Assembly (NCBI GenBank): GCA_014730345.1
Contig: WJIJ01000002.1
Location: forward strand, 1-43,494
DNA from: Candidatus Zixiibacteriota bacterium
GTDB lineage: Bacteria > Zixibacteria > MSB-5A5 > UM-FILTER-46-8
Direction: 5' to 3'
DNA length: 43,494 nucleotides
In this document: positions 33,662-41,759 of the stretch, one piece after another
Position numbering within the stretch: position 1 is the first letter of the stretch
Layout: each line of letters begins with the position of its first letter
The notes under the pieces: generated by a model
The model's input: only the letters and a program-made list of their open reading frames with translations
Databases searched by the model: none
Told to the model about the DNA's origin: nothing
Translations under genes and position numbers: made by a program

Positions 33662-33666
33662 GTTTG

Positions 33667-33692
33667 AAGGCGGTACGAGAGCACCGCCTTTC
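33667..33692 (+). terminator. Probable terminator after the propeller gene
   Basis: AAGGCGGT (33667-33674) and ACCGCCTT (33683-33690) form a perfect 8-bp stem with an 8-nt loop. The T-run after it is short. Confidence 0.7.
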
Positions 33693-33713
33693 CAGCGGTA
33701 TAGCAGTTTTATC

Positions 33714-33744
33714 TTGTAATAATTCCCGATAATATATTTATTAT
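33714..33744 (+). promoter_or_regulatory. Possible promoter just before the MFS gene
   Basis: TTGTAA (33714-33719) with TATTAT (33739-33744), spacer 19 bp. The -10 ends 6 nt before ATG 33751 and there is no Shine-Dalgarno site, so this could be another leaderless start. Weak match. Confidence 0.3.
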
Positions 33745-33750
33745 CCCCTT

Positions 33751-34932
33751 ATGTTCAAAAAACTCGATGTCAATTTCAAGACTATCGCCGCCAACAGCTT
33801 CGCCATCTTCTTCGGGTTCACCGTTTGGCGGGTGCTGTTCAATAATTACGGCAAAGAAGTTTTCGACATATCCGCCTATCAAATCGGCATAATCCAATCG
33901 GTGCGTGAAATCCCCGGGTTGTTGGGTTTCGGTTCGGGCATGCTCGCGCTGGTGCTTGCCGAGTCGAAAATAGCCGCCCTTAATATTATCATACTCGGCG
34001 GCGGTCTTCTCATGGTCGGCTGGGCGGAAAACCTGTGGATGATGGGGGTAGGCACGTTTATCTCCAGCGTAGGCTTTCATTACTTTCTGTCTTCAAATAA
34101 ATCCCAGCTTTTGAATCTGATAAAACGCAGAAACTCCGGGCGGGAACAGGGAAAATTGATGAGCATCGAATCGATATCAGCCGTGGCGGCGACATTGGCG
34201 GTGCTGGGTTTGACGCTATTTCTCAGCTACCGGGTAACATTCACTATCATAGGCTCGGCGGTAACATTATTCGGAATCTATTTCGTTTTCGCCATAAAAT
34301 CCAACCGCGTCGAGGGAGAACGGCGGCGGGCCATAGTGAAAAAGAAATACTGGCTCTACTACACCCTGGCTTTTCTGCGCGGTTCAAGGCGGCACATATT
34401 CACCACTTTCGCTATATTTCTTTTAGTCGCCAATCATGGTCTTTCGATTACGGCTATTTCCACGCTACTGCTTATCAACAGTATACTGATTATTTTCACC
34501 AGCAGGCTTATCGGCAATCTCACCGATTCGATGGGAGAGAGGTTCATCCTCGTGGGAACATCTTTCATACTGTTTTTTATATTTCTTGGCTATACCTATG
34601 TAACTTATCTGCCGGTTTTAATCGGGTGCTTTATCCTTGATCATATATTATTCGGTTCTTCAATCGCCCTCAATTCATACCTGCGGAAGATATCCGACCG
34701 GGAGGATTTAACCGGCAACCTGTCATTCGGGCTGACCGCTAACCACATCTCGGCGGTGTTCATTCCCATTATTGGCGGAGCTATGTGGGAACTATTCGGG
34801 TACGAGACTACATTTCTATTTGGGACCGTAATTGTTTTTCTGGATATGCTCTTCGCCATGCGGATAAATCCCGATAAATTCGATGATGCTCAAAAAAAGG
34901 TTTCCGATAAAGAGATAATAGCAAAAACCTGA
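33751..34932 (+). CDS. Major facilitator superfamily transporter
   Basis: Inner-membrane transporter of 393 residues with about twelve hydrophobic segments, arranged as two sets of six around a basic central loop (about residues 185-205, SNRVEGERRRAIVKKK). A short charged loop typical of the MFS (GNLTDSMGERF) lies near 255. The N-terminus NFKTIAANSFAIFFGFTVW runs straight into the first membrane segment. No substrate can be assigned. The gene lies between a terminator and a tRNA thiolase-like gene 20 bp downstream and may be cotranscribed with it. No ribosome site is visible before the ATG. Confidence 0.85.
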   Translation: MFKKLDVNFKTIAANSFAIFFGFTVWRVLFNNYGKEVFDISAYQIGIIQSVREIPGLLGFGSGMLALVLAESKIAALNIIILGGGLLMVGWAENLWMMGVGTFISSVGFHYFLSSNKSQLLNLIKRRNSGREQGKLMSIESISAVAATLAVLGLTLFLSYRVTFTIIGSAVTLFGIYFVFAIKSNRVEGERRRAIVKKKYWLYYTLAFLRGSRRHIFTTFAIFLLVANHGLSITAISTLLLINSILIIFTSRLIGNLTDSMGERFILVGTSFILFFIFLGYTYVTYLPVLIGCFILDHILFGSSIALNSYLRKISDREDLTGNLSFGLTANHISAVFIPIIGGAMWELFGYETTFLFGTVIVFLDMLFAMRINPDKFDDAQKKVSDKEIIAKT

Positions 34933-34952
34933 TATAATAAAACTCAAATGTG

Positions 34953-35990
34953 ATGGAAACAATCCATAAGAATAAACAACCCGTGGGCGTGGCGCTTTTT
35001 TCCGGCGGGCTCGATTCAACACTTGCCGCCATAATCGCGGTAGATGCCGGGGCTAAAGTTATCGCGGTGAATTTTATAACTCCGTTTTGCGACTGCACCC
35101 CCGATGATGACTGCTCCGTGGATCCCTTTGAACCGCTTCAACGGTATGGAATCGAATTGAAGCGGATAAAACTGGAGACCGATTATATCGAAGAAGTTCT
35201 GAAATATCCCGACCATGGTTACGGGCAATGGATGAATCCCTGCATCGATTGTCATATCTACTTTATTCTCAGGGCCAAAGATTACATGAAGGAAATCGGG
35301 GCGGATTTTGTTATCACCGGCGAGGTTGTGGGTCAGAGGCCCATGAGCCAGATGAAACCGATACTGGCTATGATAGATAAGGAAACTGATTTAAGGGGTA
35401 AAATTCTGCGGCCGCTCTCGGCGAAGATACTCCCGGAAACAGAAATGGAAAAGGATGGGCTAATTGACCGGGATAAACTTCACGGTATCAGCGGACGCTC
35501 GCGCAAAGAACAGATGGCGCTGGCGGAGAAATATGGGGTGAAGGAGTATTATACTCCGGCGGGAGGATGCTTACTAACCGACCCCGGCTTTTCGATTAGG
35601 TTGAAGGAGCTGATAGAATACAAGCCCGATTATAATACCGATGATATTAACCGCCTGAAGGTAGGCAGGCATTTCCGCGTTGACGGCGTTAAGGTAATCG
35701 TGGGCAGGGATGAGAAAAATAATGATATTATCCATGGTTTTTATCAACCGGAGGATGATTACCTGGTTGAGGTTGTCGATTATCCATCTCCTTTAACCCT
35801 GGTGGAGAAAGGCGCGCCGGAAGGCGTGATAAAAAAAGCGGGTTCAATCACAGCACGCTATACCAAAGGCAGAAAAGAGGAGAGGGTTTTGGTAAGCGTG
35901 GAGCATAATGGGACAATTCGTCAGGTCGAAATCGCTCCTTTTAGCGAGGATGAGGTGGAGAGTTATATGGTAAAGCAGTCTGTAAATTAA
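34953..35990 (+). CDS. PP-loop tRNA thiolation-like protein (ThiI/TrmU-related)
   Basis: Cytosolic ATP-pyrophosphatase fold protein, 345 residues, in the group of short TrmU/ThiI-like proteins often named tRNA thiouridylase. The PP-loop is ALFSGGLDSTLAA near residue 15. Cys-rich elements follow: FCDCTPDDDC and NPCIDCH, then TGEVVGQRPMSQ, a strong mark of this group. The C-terminal part (about 225-340, with VGRDEKNND) resembles the NFACT-R-like RNA-binding domain found in these proteins. Likely role: sulfur transfer to a tRNA uridine; the exact nucleotide is unknown. ATG 34953 or the adjacent GTG 34950 is the start. A strong bidirectional terminator follows. Confidence 0.82.
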   Translation: METIHKNKQPVGVALFSGGLDSTLAAIIAVDAGAKVIAVNFITPFCDCTPDDDCSVDPFEPLQRYGIELKRIKLETDYIEEVLKYPDHGYGQWMNPCIDCHIYFILRAKDYMKEIGADFVITGEVVGQRPMSQMKPILAMIDKETDLRGKILRPLSAKILPETEMEKDGLIDRDKLHGISGRSRKEQMALAEKYGVKEYYTPAGGCLLTDPGFSIRLKELIEYKPDYNTDDINRLKVGRHFRVDGVKVIVGRDEKNNDIIHGFYQPEDDYLVEVVDYPSPLTLVEKGAPEGVIKKAGSITARYTKGRKEERVLVSVEHNGTIRQVEIAPFSEDEVESYMVKQSVN

Positions 35991-36003
35991 CCGAATTTAA
36001 AAA

Positions 36004-36028
36004 GCCGGGCAATCGAACCCGGCCTTTT
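36004..36028. terminator. Bidirectional terminator
   Basis: GCCGGG (36004-36009) and CCCGGC (36018-36023) with an 8-nt loop, TTTT on the plus side and TTTTTAAATT on the minus side. A second perfect 10-bp hairpin (36035-36044 with 36052-36061) overlaps the end of the minus-strand gene. Confidence 0.88.
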
Positions 36029-36053
36029 AATTGCGCGAATAATGATTTAAGCA

Positions 36054-36488
36054 TTATTCGCAGTAGATCTTCACCGTTTCATCTTCTTCTTCAACATCAA
36101 TGCTTAACTCCTGTAATGCGATAAGGATCTCGTCGATATTGTCCGGTTTTATGTTGTTCAGGTCGAAATTGATACCATGTTCATGAAGGGCATGGTGCAC
36201 CTTATCCTCCGCGTTCTTGGGCATCAGCGATGCCAGCTTAACCCCGGCTCGGAGCAATTGCAGGGGGACCCGGACATTTACTTTTCCATGTTTCCCGTCG
36301 CTTTCGCCTTTGGGTCGAACGGTAACGTAGAGGTACTTCGGTATCTTCCGGTCGGATTTTACTTCGATATCAGGTTTTTCAACCGGTTCCTTAGGTTCGC
36401 CTATGGCGCTGAGAAGTGACTCGGCTTCGGCGACATTGATCTTGCCGTCGGCAAGCATCTGCAGTATTTTCTGGCGTTCTTCGGACAT
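36054..36488 (-). CDS. SHOCT-like domain protein (YvlB/LiaX-like N-terminus)
   Basis: 144-residue soluble acidic protein. The first 30 residues, SEERQKILQMLADGKINVAEAESLL, form the short helical SHOCT-like domain found at the N-terminus of YvlB/LiaX envelope-stress proteins. After a Pro-rich linker comes a beta-rich part (KYLYVTVRPKG and KVNVRVPLQLLRAGVKLASLMP) and an acidic C-terminal helix and strand ending in VKIYCE. AAAGGAG is about 7 bp before ATG 36488. It is the last gene of a three-gene minus-strand operon behind a DUF2089 regulator and a membrane protein. The function is not known; a part in envelope-stress sensing is inferred from context. Confidence 0.75.
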   Translation of the reverse strand: MSEERQKILQMLADGKINVAEAESLLSAIGEPKEPVEKPDIEVKSDRKIPKYLYVTVRPKGESDGKHGKVNVRVPLQLLRAGVKLASLMPKNAEDKVHHALHEHGINFDLNNIKPDNIDEILIALQELSIDVEEEDETVKIYCE

Positions 36489-36499
36489 TTTAATCTCCT

Positions 36500-36781
36500 T
36501 TACACAATGATAATTTTTACCTTGTCATCTTTGTCATTTACGTCAACATGTAATCCACGCACGGCGCAGAGCAGTTCGTAGAAAGCGAATGGAATATGCA
36601 GTATGGCACGCCCATTTCTGGTCCAGATCAATCCAATAAATGCTATTATATAAAAGGGCAAAACAATCACCAACAGGAGCAGTAAAAACGGCCAGAACAG
36701 GACAAGCGGTATCCATAACGCGAATTTCCTTTTGCTTGCTTCGGCTATGCGCAACTTCATTAGAATAGGGGGAAGCATCAT
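36500..36781 (-). CDS. Small membrane protein of the DUF2089 operon
   Basis: 93 residues, no family recognised. Two closely spaced hydrophobic segments (about 20-55, ALWIPLVLFWPFLLLLLVIV and FYIIAFIGLIW) form a probable membrane hairpin. A C-terminal soluble part follows with HVDVNDKDDKVKIIIV, similar in style to the end of the SHOCT-like partner (VKIYCE). The ATG at 36781 overlaps the upstream stop (ATGA), so translation is coupled to the DUF2089 gene; AGAGG lies 8 bp upstream. Eleven bp separate it from the next gene. Confidence 0.72.
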   Translation of the reverse strand: MMLPPILMKLRIAEASKRKFALWIPLVLFWPFLLLLLVIVLPFYIIAFIGLIWTRNGRAILHIPFAFYELLCAVRGLHVDVNDKDDKVKIIIV

Positions 36782-37140
36782 GATTTTAACCTCTTAATTG
36801 CTTCATCAATCGAAATTTCTCCTCTTTCAAGTTCCTCGAGCGTATCCCGTCTCGATGGCGCGGATTCGATATTGACAAAATCGAATTGCTCGCCGAGACG
36901 GTTAAGTCTGTTTTTGATAGTGGGATAGCTTACCCCGAAAATACTCTCCATCTGCTTGATTGAACCATGACTTTTAATAAACGCGGCAATAAAAACCTGG
37001 TCTTCATAGGAGAGCTTTGCCAACGGGGGAAGCTCGAATTCACCTTCAATGGCGATATCCTTGTCCAGAAGGCGGATTCTTTCCACGACTAATTTGTGGT
37101 TTTCAATAAATTTAGTTAATTCCTGCCATTCTTTAATCAT
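36778..37140 (-). CDS. DUF2089 family helix-turn-helix regulator
   Basis: 120-residue protein matching the C-terminal part of DUF2089: a beta segment (IEGEFELPPLAKLSYEDQVFIAAFI), then a helix-turn-helix around residues 57-85 (GSIKQMESIFGVSYPTIKNRLNRLG). A C-terminal helix with the SHOCT-like pattern (TLEELERGEISIDEAIKRL) follows. The N-terminal zinc ribbon seen in many DUF2089 proteins is absent. AGAGG is 5 bp before the ATG. Probably an autoregulator of this operon, since the promoter lies directly upstream. Function is otherwise inferred only. Confidence 0.85.
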   Translation of the reverse strand: MIKEWQELTKFIENHKLVVERIRLLDKDIAIEGEFELPPLAKLSYEDQVFIAAFIKSHGSIKQMESIFGVSYPTIKNRLNRLGEQFDFVNIESAPSRRDTLEELERGEISIDEAIKRLKS

Positions 37141-37169
37141 CTTAACCTCTTAATTAAATTTCTTAATAT

Positions 37170-37198
37170 AGTATACGGGAAAATTCAAAAAAGTTCAA
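37170..37198 (-). promoter_or_regulatory. Sigma-70-type promoter of the DUF2089 operon
   Basis: On the minus strand TTGAAC (37198-37193), 17 bp and TATACT (37175-37170). The start near 37163 gives a leader of about 22 nt with AGAGG. Confidence 0.75.
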
Positions 37199-37335
37199 GT
37201 GTAAAATTAATAAGTTTAATGAAATAGTTAAATAATTTAATTAAATAGATATATGAATATTAAAATAATTAGGGTGTGTGGAGGATGATTATTGATTATA
37301 GGGGGATAAGTGGTTGTATTATATAGAGTTGATCT

Positions 37336-38082
37336 TTAGGCGGTTAGGTCGATCTGTTTTCCGGCAGAATAGGAACTGTTCTGATTGGGACCGTAATTTT
37401 TCGGTGTTTCTATTTCGGAGTTAAGCAGTTCAACATTCCCAATGGTGGAATTGCTGATCACGTTTATGCTTTTCTTTTCGGGTCCGACCATCTCGGTTCT
37501 CGCCAGGCGTTCCATAGCCGCGGCCTTTGCGGCAACAGCTCTATCCTGGGTGGAAGGATCCATGGGGGCCAGCGCGGCTTTTTGGATAGTCTTGGCTTTC
37601 TTAATGGTGGCCTCGGGATCGCCGTGGATGGGCGAAGTGTCGATTTGCACCTTACCCCCGGTTGCGTATGGTTTTCCATCGGGTCCTACCGTGTAGGTAA
37701 AATTCGCTCCGCCTGTCGCGTAACCTCCAGCGGCGGAAAGGTGAGCCTGTTCATGAGCTTTAACCTTGGCGTCCGTTGCTTTTAGATCCATAAGTATTGC
37801 CTGTTCCTTTGGTGGTAAGTCGTTCCAGATACCCGCGCTTTCCAATGCCATTTTCTGGTATGCCGCCGGCGATATTTCAACCCTGTCCTGAATTGAGCGG
37901 CTTATAATACTGCCCTGAGAATCCGATGGAATATAAGGATCCCGTATACCGGTTTCCCTTATCCTCCCGGCGTGCCCGGTTTCGGCAATGTTACCGGTCC
38001 GGTTGGCCCGCGATATGTGATTATCATACCAGATATAATGCGATAATGAGTTTACGCCCAGTATGGCATTGGTGATGTTCAT
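37336..38082 (-). CDS. SprA-related putative metallopeptidase (HEQAH)
   Basis: 248-residue soluble protein of the SprA-related/putative metalloprotease family. The conserved core is about residues 95-200: LKATDAKVKAHEQAHLSAAG with a HExxH zinc motif, GGYATGGANFTYTVGPDGK, YATGGKVQIDTSPI and DPSTQDRAVAAKAAAMERLA. The first 80 residues and the last 50 are polar and low in structure, and no signal peptide is seen. The conserved region is intact, but catalysis has not been established for the family, to my knowledge. No ribosome site is visible before ATG 38082. It stands alone, with a 195-bp AT-rich gap downstream that holds the DUF2089 promoter. Confidence 0.82.
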   Translation of the reverse strand: MNITNAILGVNSLSHYIWYDNHISRANRTGNIAETGHAGRIRETGIRDPYIPSDSQGSIISRSIQDRVEISPAAYQKMALESAGIWNDLPPKEQAILMDLKATDAKVKAHEQAHLSAAGGYATGGANFTYTVGPDGKPYATGGKVQIDTSPIHGDPEATIKKAKTIQKAALAPMDPSTQDRAVAAKAAAMERLARTEMVGPEKKSINVISNSTIGNVELLNSEIETPKNYGPNQNSSYSAGKQIDLTA

Positions 38083-38151
38083 ATTACTATTATTCGGATT
38101 GCCTTCCTATGAAATTTAGGGTAGAAAGTAAAATTTTAAATTCGATTTTGA

Positions 38152-38940
38152 TTACTTCGATGATGGAGAAAGAAGCTTAAGGCTTTTCTCCGGCAGATCT
38201 TCGCTGTAGGATACGGGAGCGAGAATATGCAACAACCATCCCATGTATTGCCTTCCATAACGTAAATATTCATCCTGGATTTTATGGAAATGCTTTATGA
38301 TATTATTCCTCTCGCAATGACCGGGATTATTACGTATCCAGTTCAGGATTCCCCTCCAATTGTCGGATTCGAAACGATCCAGCTCATCGAAGTTAGACTG
38401 GGACATATATTCATAATCGAATCCCTCGCTACGGGCAATTTTCAGCAGTTCAAAGGAAGTATAAAAGGGACCTTTGTCGGTATAATCTTTGGGGAGCTGG
38501 TCGGTTAACCATATAGGTTCTCCCACGAACAGGCGTCCCGACTTATGAATAGCCTTGCGCAGAGCCCTTATAGTATGCCGGTAACCGTTCCAAACGTATG
38601 ATACTCCCATACCTACCGCGACATCGTAGTGGCCATAACCGGAGATGAATTCACGGGCATCCATGTTGGCAATCTCTATTTTATCATTGAGCCCTTTCTC
38701 TTCGATTCTATTACGGGCCCTTTTGCATGCTTCTTCGCGAATTTCGATACCAACCCCGTTGATTCCGAAATGTTCGGCCCATAAAATTAATGTTTGGGCA
38801 TAACCGCATCCGAGGTCGATAATTCTTTCGCCCTCTTTCAACCCGAGGATTTCTCCTGCTGTAATCAGCTTCTCCGGATTGCTGGGGGTGGAACTATCCA
38901 TGTATTTTTCTGAAATGTTAAGCAATTCATAGAAGTCCAT
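38152..38940 (-). CDS. Class I SAM-dependent methyltransferase
   Basis: 262-residue cytosolic methyltransferase. Motif I IIDLGCGYAQTLILWA near residue 41, then VGIEIREEACKRAR (motif with the acidic ribose-binding residue), ANMDAREF, and DVAVGMGVSYVWNGYRHTIRAL (motif around the fourth strand). The C-terminal half has many aromatic residues and a cap-like helical part. It is related to UbiE/Cfa-like small-molecule methyltransferases; the substrate is unknown. The next gene upstream on this strand is the GNAT protein, 101 bp away. Confidence 0.85.
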   Translation of the reverse strand: MDFYELLNISEKYMDSSTPSNPEKLITAGEILGLKEGERIIDLGCGYAQTLILWAEHFGINGVGIEIREEACKRARNRIEEKGLNDKIEIANMDAREFISGYGHYDVAVGMGVSYVWNGYRHTIRALRKAIHKSGRLFVGEPIWLTDQLPKDYTDKGPFYTSFELLKIARSEGFDYEYMSQSNFDELDRFESDNWRGILNWIRNNPGHCERNNIIKHFHKIQDEYLRYGRQYMGWLLHILAPVSYSEDLPEKSLKLLSPSSK

Positions 38941-39041
38941 ATTTCATCATCCCTGATTTGTAAATCCTGATATTTCTATCGGTAGCAAATCCGGCGTATA
39001 TAGGGAATATTGAGATTGTTTTAGAAATGGTAAAATTTTAT

Positions 39042-39944
39042 TCAGAACAATGCCAGCGTTGCCGGAAGGTAACGCTCCGCGTCAGGATATGGCGCGTCGG
39101 CCATGTAAACGGTCATCTCATCATTGCGGAATCCCTTTTCGATAAGATGCTGGTAGAGTACCACATTGTGCGTTGGACAGTATAGCCTTAGGGGCGCGTT
39201 TTTCTCCGGTTCGGCCAAATATAGCGATGTTTCTGTTATATCCTTCAGTATTTCACTTGAGATTGCCCCCGCGGGCCCAATCTCGCCGTGTTTATGCACG
39301 ATGCTGTAACCGACATTTTCACCCCGTTTTTTAAACAGATATATGGAGGATTTTTCCGACTTATTCCAGAAATCAATTTCTTCCCTCCGGCGATGACCTC
39401 GTATCTCATCTTCCAATTTATTAATCCAGGAGATATCCCGCTTCGATGGATTGTCTTTCACAACCAGTTTGTTAGGAATTTGACCGGCAAGTTTTTCCTT
39501 CCTAACGGTCATAACCGGGATGGTGCAGAGAGGCGAAAGGCCGAACTTGCTGTAGATTCCTACCGCTTGCATATTATAAGCAAAAGTGCATAGCGCGTGG
39601 GTCATCCCCGGGCTGTCTCTCCAGACCTTGTTTAAAAGTTGCCTGCCTACCTTTTTATCCTGGTATCGGGGATGCACGAATAACCATGCCAGGTACCATT
39701 GTTTACCGCGGATGACCGCCGCCGCGAATCCGATTATTTGCTCCTTGCGCCACGCGCAGTAGAAGGTATCCTTGTTCGTTGAATAAACATGGTCTATGAG
39801 AGGAGGTGTTTTATTAATTCGTCTCCGGAAAATTGCTTTCCCGGTGCGCTTTCGCAGGTTGTTAATCGAACTCATTACAATCCTGAAAGATGGAACCAGG
39901 TCCTTCTTCCGGCATTTACGATAAGATATCCTGGTTTTCTTCAT
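39042..39944 (-). CDS. Tandem GNAT-family N-acetyltransferase
   Basis: 300 residues, about twice a single GNAT domain. The N-terminal half holds the acetyl-CoA loop (WLFVHPRYQDKKVGRQLLNKV, about 88-108, in the R/Q-x-x-G/A region) and the later NMQAVGIYSKFGLSPL segment. The second half (about 160-300) has the strands of another, degenerate GNAT fold (IYLFKKRGENVGYSIV and YCPTHNVVLYQHLIEKGF) without a clear CoA loop. The basic first 45 residues resemble the usual N-terminal extension. Substrate unknown. It is transcribed away from the repeat lipoprotein gene on the other strand. Confidence 0.83.
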   Translation of the reverse strand: MKKTRISYRKCRKKDLVPSFRIVMSSINNLRKRTGKAIFRRRINKTPPLIDHVYSTNKDTFYCAWRKEQIIGFAAAVIRGKQWYLAWLFVHPRYQDKKVGRQLLNKVWRDSPGMTHALCTFAYNMQAVGIYSKFGLSPLCTIPVMTVRKEKLAGQIPNKLVVKDNPSKRDISWINKLEDEIRGHRRREEIDFWNKSEKSSIYLFKKRGENVGYSIVHKHGEIGPAGAISSEILKDITETSLYLAEPEKNAPLRLYCPTHNVVLYQHLIEKGFRNDEMTVYMADAPYPDAERYLPATLALF

Positions 39945-40055
39945 TGGAATTAATCCCCATTCAGATTTTTAAAATCAAATTATTTGAAAATGATCATAAT
40001 TGTTGTTAACTTCCCTTTCCAATACGGATTTTAGCATGTTGTGTTTTAATTAGCC

Positions 40056-41759
40056 ATGAAAAAATACATATATTTAATCCCCTTATTGCTTCTGTTGACT
40101 TCCTGTACCGGAGGTACCCCCGCGGATTTTTACCGGAAAGTTGTTCTCGATTCCAGGTATTCGCTTATTGGCGGATATCCTGTTAACGAGAAAGAATCAG
40201 CGAAAGTAAATTGTTATCACTTTACCCGCGACAATCAGGGACGGATTGCCGAAATAGAATACCTTCGCGGCGGCAAACCGGCGGTAGATTCCTATTTCGG
40301 AGTAGCCCGGATAAAGATATGGTATAATCCCGACAGCGAAAAACGTGTTTTCCAGAACGCCGCCGGCAATCCAACTACGGACCATTACGGCGTATGCTAC
40401 GAGGTCTTGCAACTCAATGATACGGGACACCGGACGGCACTGCTGAACTATGACGTTGACGGCAACTTGATTGCGGATGAACTTGGCGTTGCCCGATACC
40501 AGTGGGAGACAGATGAACATGGGCGGAAGGTTTCATCTGTCAGGCTGAATGAACATGGCCAGATTCTCACCGATGAATACGGTATTTACGCGCAAAGGTG
40601 GAAATACAACGAAAATGATTATGCCGTCTGGCAGGGCAATTATGGCAGGGACGGCAGGCTTAGGAAAGATGGCCAGGGGATAGCGGTAACGAAGAAGGAA
40701 CATGATCAATTCGGCAATGTAATCGAGGAGCGTTATTACAACACCAGGGAGGAACCGGTTGCGGATAAATACGGTGTTGCCGGAACCAGTTGGTCCTATG
40801 ATAAATGGGGCAACAGGGTAGAAACAGCATATTATGATTTGGAGAACAAACTTACCGCAGGAAAAGAAGGCTATGCCCTTCTGAACCTCGAATTTGATTA
40901 CCGAGGCAATCTTATCCGGGCGGATTATTACGGCGAAAATGGAGAACCGATTGAGCATAAGCAATCTGGATTCGCGGCCTACAAAGCGATGTATGATAAC
41001 CGCGGCAATATCATTGAGGAAAAATACTACGGCGCTGATGGAAATCTAAAACTTATCGAACCCGGTTACGCGGCGATAAGGACCGAATACAATGAGTACG
41101 GAAATCCGGTTGAAATCAGTTATTATGATACCCAGGACGAACTCAAGGAGGACAGCGCCGGAGTTGCGATTTACCGTTGGAAGTACAATGAGCAGGGGAG
41201 GGTCCTGGAAGAGATTTATTTTGATGATGACGGTTTGCCTGCCAGGAATATTATCAGCGGGGCCGCCCGGGTAAGCTATAAGTATGACCTGACCGGGATT
41301 AACCTTACCGGCGAGAGTTATTTCGATATCGATGGCAAGTTGGTTGAGCATAAAAGGGAGGGAATAGCCGTCATCCGCTGGATGAAATATCCTGATGAGA
41401 ACATGGGAGAGATGGTATACCTCGACCGCAATGGACGTCCCGCGATAAATAAAACCCGCGGTTACGCGGTATACCGGTGGTATTATGATTACTACGGATG
41501 GCTTACCGAGGAAGGCTATTATGACGCCGATGGTTACCTGGTTCCGGAGAAACATTCCGGCGTAGCCTATATTAAATGGAAACGGGATATACACGGCAAT
41601 CCCCTGCAGAGGACGAACCTTGATGAGAATATGAATCTGACCGAGGACAACCGGGGAATCGCTTTTTCCAGGTGGGAGTACGATGCAGATGGCAACCTGA
41701 TTAAAAGCGAATTCTATAACGCTGATGGAGAATTAATCAACGAGACTGATGTCCCATAA
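40056..41759 (+). CDS. Lipoprotein with about 15 tandem 36-residue YD-like repeats
   Basis: 567 residues. A lipoprotein signal peptide with lipobox LLTSC places the mature N-terminus at Cys17. The rest is about 15 tandem repeats of about 36-37 residues. Each has a YD..GN turn, an E.YYD strand, a DG.L segment and a conserved acidic/Gly turn ending in GVA.YRW.YD, for example in EERYYN, AETAYYD-like and EEKYYG strands. The layout recalls RHS/YD wrapping repeats, but the consensus differs and no core or toxin domain is present. The surface is probably long and beta-solenoid. It overlaps the next gene by 11 bp (ATG 41749), so the two are coupled. The function is unknown. Confidence 0.85.
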   Translation: MKKYIYLIPLLLLLTSCTGGTPADFYRKVVLDSRYSLIGGYPVNEKESAKVNCYHFTRDNQGRIAEIEYLRGGKPAVDSYFGVARIKIWYNPDSEKRVFQNAAGNPTTDHYGVCYEVLQLNDTGHRTALLNYDVDGNLIADELGVARYQWETDEHGRKVSSVRLNEHGQILTDEYGIYAQRWKYNENDYAVWQGNYGRDGRLRKDGQGIAVTKKEHDQFGNVIEERYYNTREEPVADKYGVAGTSWSYDKWGNRVETAYYDLENKLTAGKEGYALLNLEFDYRGNLIRADYYGENGEPIEHKQSGFAAYKAMYDNRGNIIEEKYYGADGNLKLIEPGYAAIRTEYNEYGNPVEISYYDTQDELKEDSAGVAIYRWKYNEQGRVLEEIYFDDDGLPARNIISGAARVSYKYDLTGINLTGESYFDIDGKLVEHKREGIAVIRWMKYPDENMGEMVYLDRNGRPAINKTRGYAVYRWYYDYYGWLTEEGYYDADGYLVPEKHSGVAYIKWKRDIHGNPLQRTNLDENMNLTEDNRGIAFSRWEYDADGNLIKSEFYNADGELINETDVP

